From: Pseudomonadota bacterium | GTDB taxonomy: Bacteria > Pseudomonadota > Alphaproteobacteria > Rhodospirillales > Casp-alpha2 | Reading direction: 5' to 3' | Assembly (NCBI GenBank): GCA_022563215.1 | Contig: JADFNT010000147.1 | Coordinates: forward strand, 1-5,269 | Length of the DNA: 5,269 bases | In this document: piece by piece, positions 3,968 through 5,269 of the stretch | Layout of the letters: each line of letters begins with the position of its first letter | How positions within the stretch are numbered: position 1 is the stretch's first letter | Translations under genes and position numbers: made by a program | Notes under the pieces: model-generated | Databases searched by the model: none | What the model saw: the letters and a program-made list of their open reading frames with translations, nothing else | Told to the model about the DNA's origin: nothing

Positions 3968-4786
3968 AGTCTCTTCGTCTTCGATATCGAAACCGTGCCC
4001 GATACCGACGCCGTTCCCAACCTGACGGGGTTCGACGACCCCGACGTGGCCGCCCGCCGCCGGGAACTGGAGCGTTATCACCTGGAAAAAACCGGCGGCA
4101 AGAACGCCTTCCCGCGCCAGCCTTTTCACAAAGTCGTGGCGATCAGCTTCCTGGAAGCCGAGATCGAGCGCGACGGCAACCAGGAAGCCTATTTATTGCG
4201 CGAACTGCGCTCCGGCGGCGAGGCGGGTTTTGACGAGAAAAAACTTTTGCAGGGCTTTTTCGGCTATTTCGAGCGCCTCAAGCCCAGGCTCGTCAGCTTC
4301 AACGGGCGCGGCTTCGACCTGCCGGTGCTCAAATACCGGGCCATGGTGAACGGCGTTTCCGCACCCTGGCTCTATGGTGCCGGCGACAAGTGGAACAGCT
4401 ACACCCAGCGCTATGCGACGGACTGGCATTGCGATTTGCTCGACGTGCTGTCCGATTACGGCGCCTCGGCCCGGGTCAGCCTGCACGAGGTCTCCGCCGT
4501 GCTGGGCCTTCCGGGCAAGTTCGGGATTTCCGGCTCGGAAGTCGCCGGGCTGGTGGACGAAGGCCGGATCGAGGACGTCCGCCATTACTGCGAGACCGAC
4601 GTGCTGACGACCTATCTGGTCTATCTCCGGCTGATGATGCACCGCGGCACCATCGGCATCGACGGCTACAACGCCGCCATCGCCGATATCGTGGCGATGA
4701 TCGAACAGGAATCCGGGGATAGGCCCTACCTGAACGACTTCATGGAAGCCTGGGGCCAGGCGTCGGGGAACGCGTTTACTCTCTGA
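3956..4786 (+). CDS. Predicted 3'-5' exonuclease of the PolB-exonuclease-like family
   Basis: The 276-residue product carries the DnaQ-like (DEDDy) exonuclease motifs: ExoI as FVFDIETVPDT with D10 and E12, ExoII as SFNGRGFDLPVLKYRAM with N116 and D121, and ExoIII as HYCETDVLTTYLVYLR with Y211 and D215. HCDLLDVLS (158-166) is another conserved block. This matches the stand-alone family described as related to the exonuclease domain of DNA polymerase B (Pfam DNA_pol_B_exo2). All catalytic acidic residues appear intact, so a metal-dependent 3'-5' nuclease acting on DNA or RNA is expected; its biological substrate is not established. The reading frame opens at 3863, but the first 31 codons run through the promoter region and back across the ybaB start, and family proteins begin just before the FDIET motif, so ATG 3956 is chosen. 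It is divergent from ybaB and convergent with dnaX, whose stop lies 35 bases away. Confidence 0.9.
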   Translation: MEHQSLFVFDIETVPDTDAVPNLTGFDDPDVAARRRELERYHLEKTGGKNAFPRQPFHKVVAISFLEAEIERDGNQEAYLLRELRSGGEAGFDEKKLLQGFFGYFERLKPRLVSFNGRGFDLPVLKYRAMVNGVSAPWLYGAGDKWNSYTQRYATDWHCDLLDVLSDYGASARVSLHEVSAVLGLPGKFGISGSEVAGLVDEGRIEDVRHYCETDVLTTYLVYLRLMMHRGTIGIDGYNAAIADIVAMIEQESGDRPYLNDFMEAWGQASGNAFTL

Positions 4787-4821
4787 GCCCGCTCTGATGT
4801 CCGGGTGGCGGGGGCGGCCCG

Positions 4822-5269
4822 TCAGCCGCCGTCCCGGTCTTCCTCGCTTTCATGGGCGACGCCTTGCCCGGGTTCCGGCTCCGGCGCCGGGCGGACTTCC
4901 TCGATGGTGGCGCCGGGAAAGGCTTCCAACACCGCCTTGACCAGGGGATGGCCGGCGGCCTCGGCCTTCAAGTCCCTGGCTCCCCCCTGTTGCTGCTGTT
5001 CCAGGGTCGGCGCCCCGGCTTCGTTGGAAACGGTCACCGTCCAGGACCGGGCCGTGGCGCTGTTGAGGAACTCGCGAAGGGCTTGAACCATGTCCCCCGA
5101 TGCCCCGGCGCGGGTGTTGAACTCGATCCGCCCCGGCTCGAAGCGGGTCAACCGCACGTCGCCGGTGAGGAAACGGTGCAGCCGGTCCCGGCCCCTATCG
5201 GCGGCCAGCGCCGCGATCCGCTCCAGGGTCACGGGGTCGGGCTTTTCCATCGCCTCGGGCGCCGCTTCG
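4822..5269 (-). CDS. dnaX: DNA polymerase III subunit gamma/tau, C-terminal part
   Basis: The - strand frame is open from the window's right edge to TGA 4824-4822, giving the last 148 residues. The Met codon at 5250 is internal; six further codons precede it with no stop. Recognisable alphaproteobacterial tau features are VRLTRFEPGRIEF (about 38-50 of the fragment), SWTVTVSNEAGAPTLEQQQQ (about 75-94, with a glutamine run) and HPLVKAVLEAFPGATIEEVR (about 107-126), then an acidic proline-rich tail. In DnaX the N-terminal AAA+ ATPase (outside the window) drives clamp loading, and the C-terminal region of tau links the loader to polymerase alpha and helicase. Identification rests on this conserved tail and the ybaB-recR neighbourhood, since the ATPase domain is not visible. 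No T-rich terminator is seen in the 35-base convergent gap with the exonuclease. Confidence 0.85.
   Translation of the reverse strand, partial: EAAPEAMEKPDPVTLERIAALAADRGRDRLHRFLTGDVRLTRFEPGRIEFNTRAGASGDMVQALREFLNSATARSWTVTVSNEAGAPTLEQQQQGGARDLKAEAAGHPLVKAVLEAFPGATIEEVRPAPEPEPGQGVAHESEEDRDGG

Noticed and set aside
4787..4821. Bidirectional terminator between the exonuclease and dnaX
   Set aside because: Only a weak CGGG/CCCG pairing and no T-rich tract on either strand.
5248..5250. ATG (- strand) as the start of a small 142-residue protein
   Set aside because: The frame is open upstream to the window edge and the sequence is the known tail of DnaX.

Overview
The window looks like chromosomal DNA of an alphaproteobacterium, probably Rhodospirillales-like. 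The evidence is a high-GC dnaX / ybaB / recR neighbourhood with typical alphaproteobacterial protein sequences, a PolB-type 3'-5' exonuclease, and a GCTCTTTGACA boxA-like motif of the kind found in ribosomal RNA leaders. Housekeeping genes on the right are about two-thirds GC (one 60-base line of recR counts 39/60). The fkbM-type gene in the middle is clearly lower (one line counts 29/60).

Layout. 1-166: C-terminal 54 codons of an unidentified + strand gene. 167-597: non-coding, with a palindromic repeat, a promoter candidate at 282-310 and a hairpin-rich leader. 598-1026 (+): stand-alone two-CBS-domain protein. 1027-1458: non-coding or degenerate, with palindromic repeats and what looks like a broken secreted-protein gene. 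1459-2337 (-): FkbM-family methyltransferase. 2338-2916: gene-free, with a - strand promoter for fkbM, a + strand promoter followed by boxA (an rRNA-leader look without any rRNA gene), and an array of nine 10-11 bp tandem repeats with an AT tract on one side and a 15-bp palindrome on the other. 2917-3510 (-): recR. 3546-3869 (-): ybaB/ebfC. 3956-4786 (+): PolB-type 3'-5' exonuclease. 4822-5269 (-): C-terminal part of dnaX (tau/gamma), cut by the window edge.

How the genes relate. dnaX, ybaB and recR form a widely conserved replication/repair cluster. Here an opposite-strand exonuclease sits between dnaX and ybaB, so ybaB-recR needs its own promoter, and a divergent promoter region of about 87 bp lies between ybaB and the exonuclease. 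The left half, from the CBS gene to the repeat array, has the character of an accessory islet: low-GC methyltransferase, gene debris, short palindromic repeats and a tandem array. No complete new multi-gene system is visible. The most unusual object is the 11-bp repeat array together with the boxA-bearing promoter that points into it.
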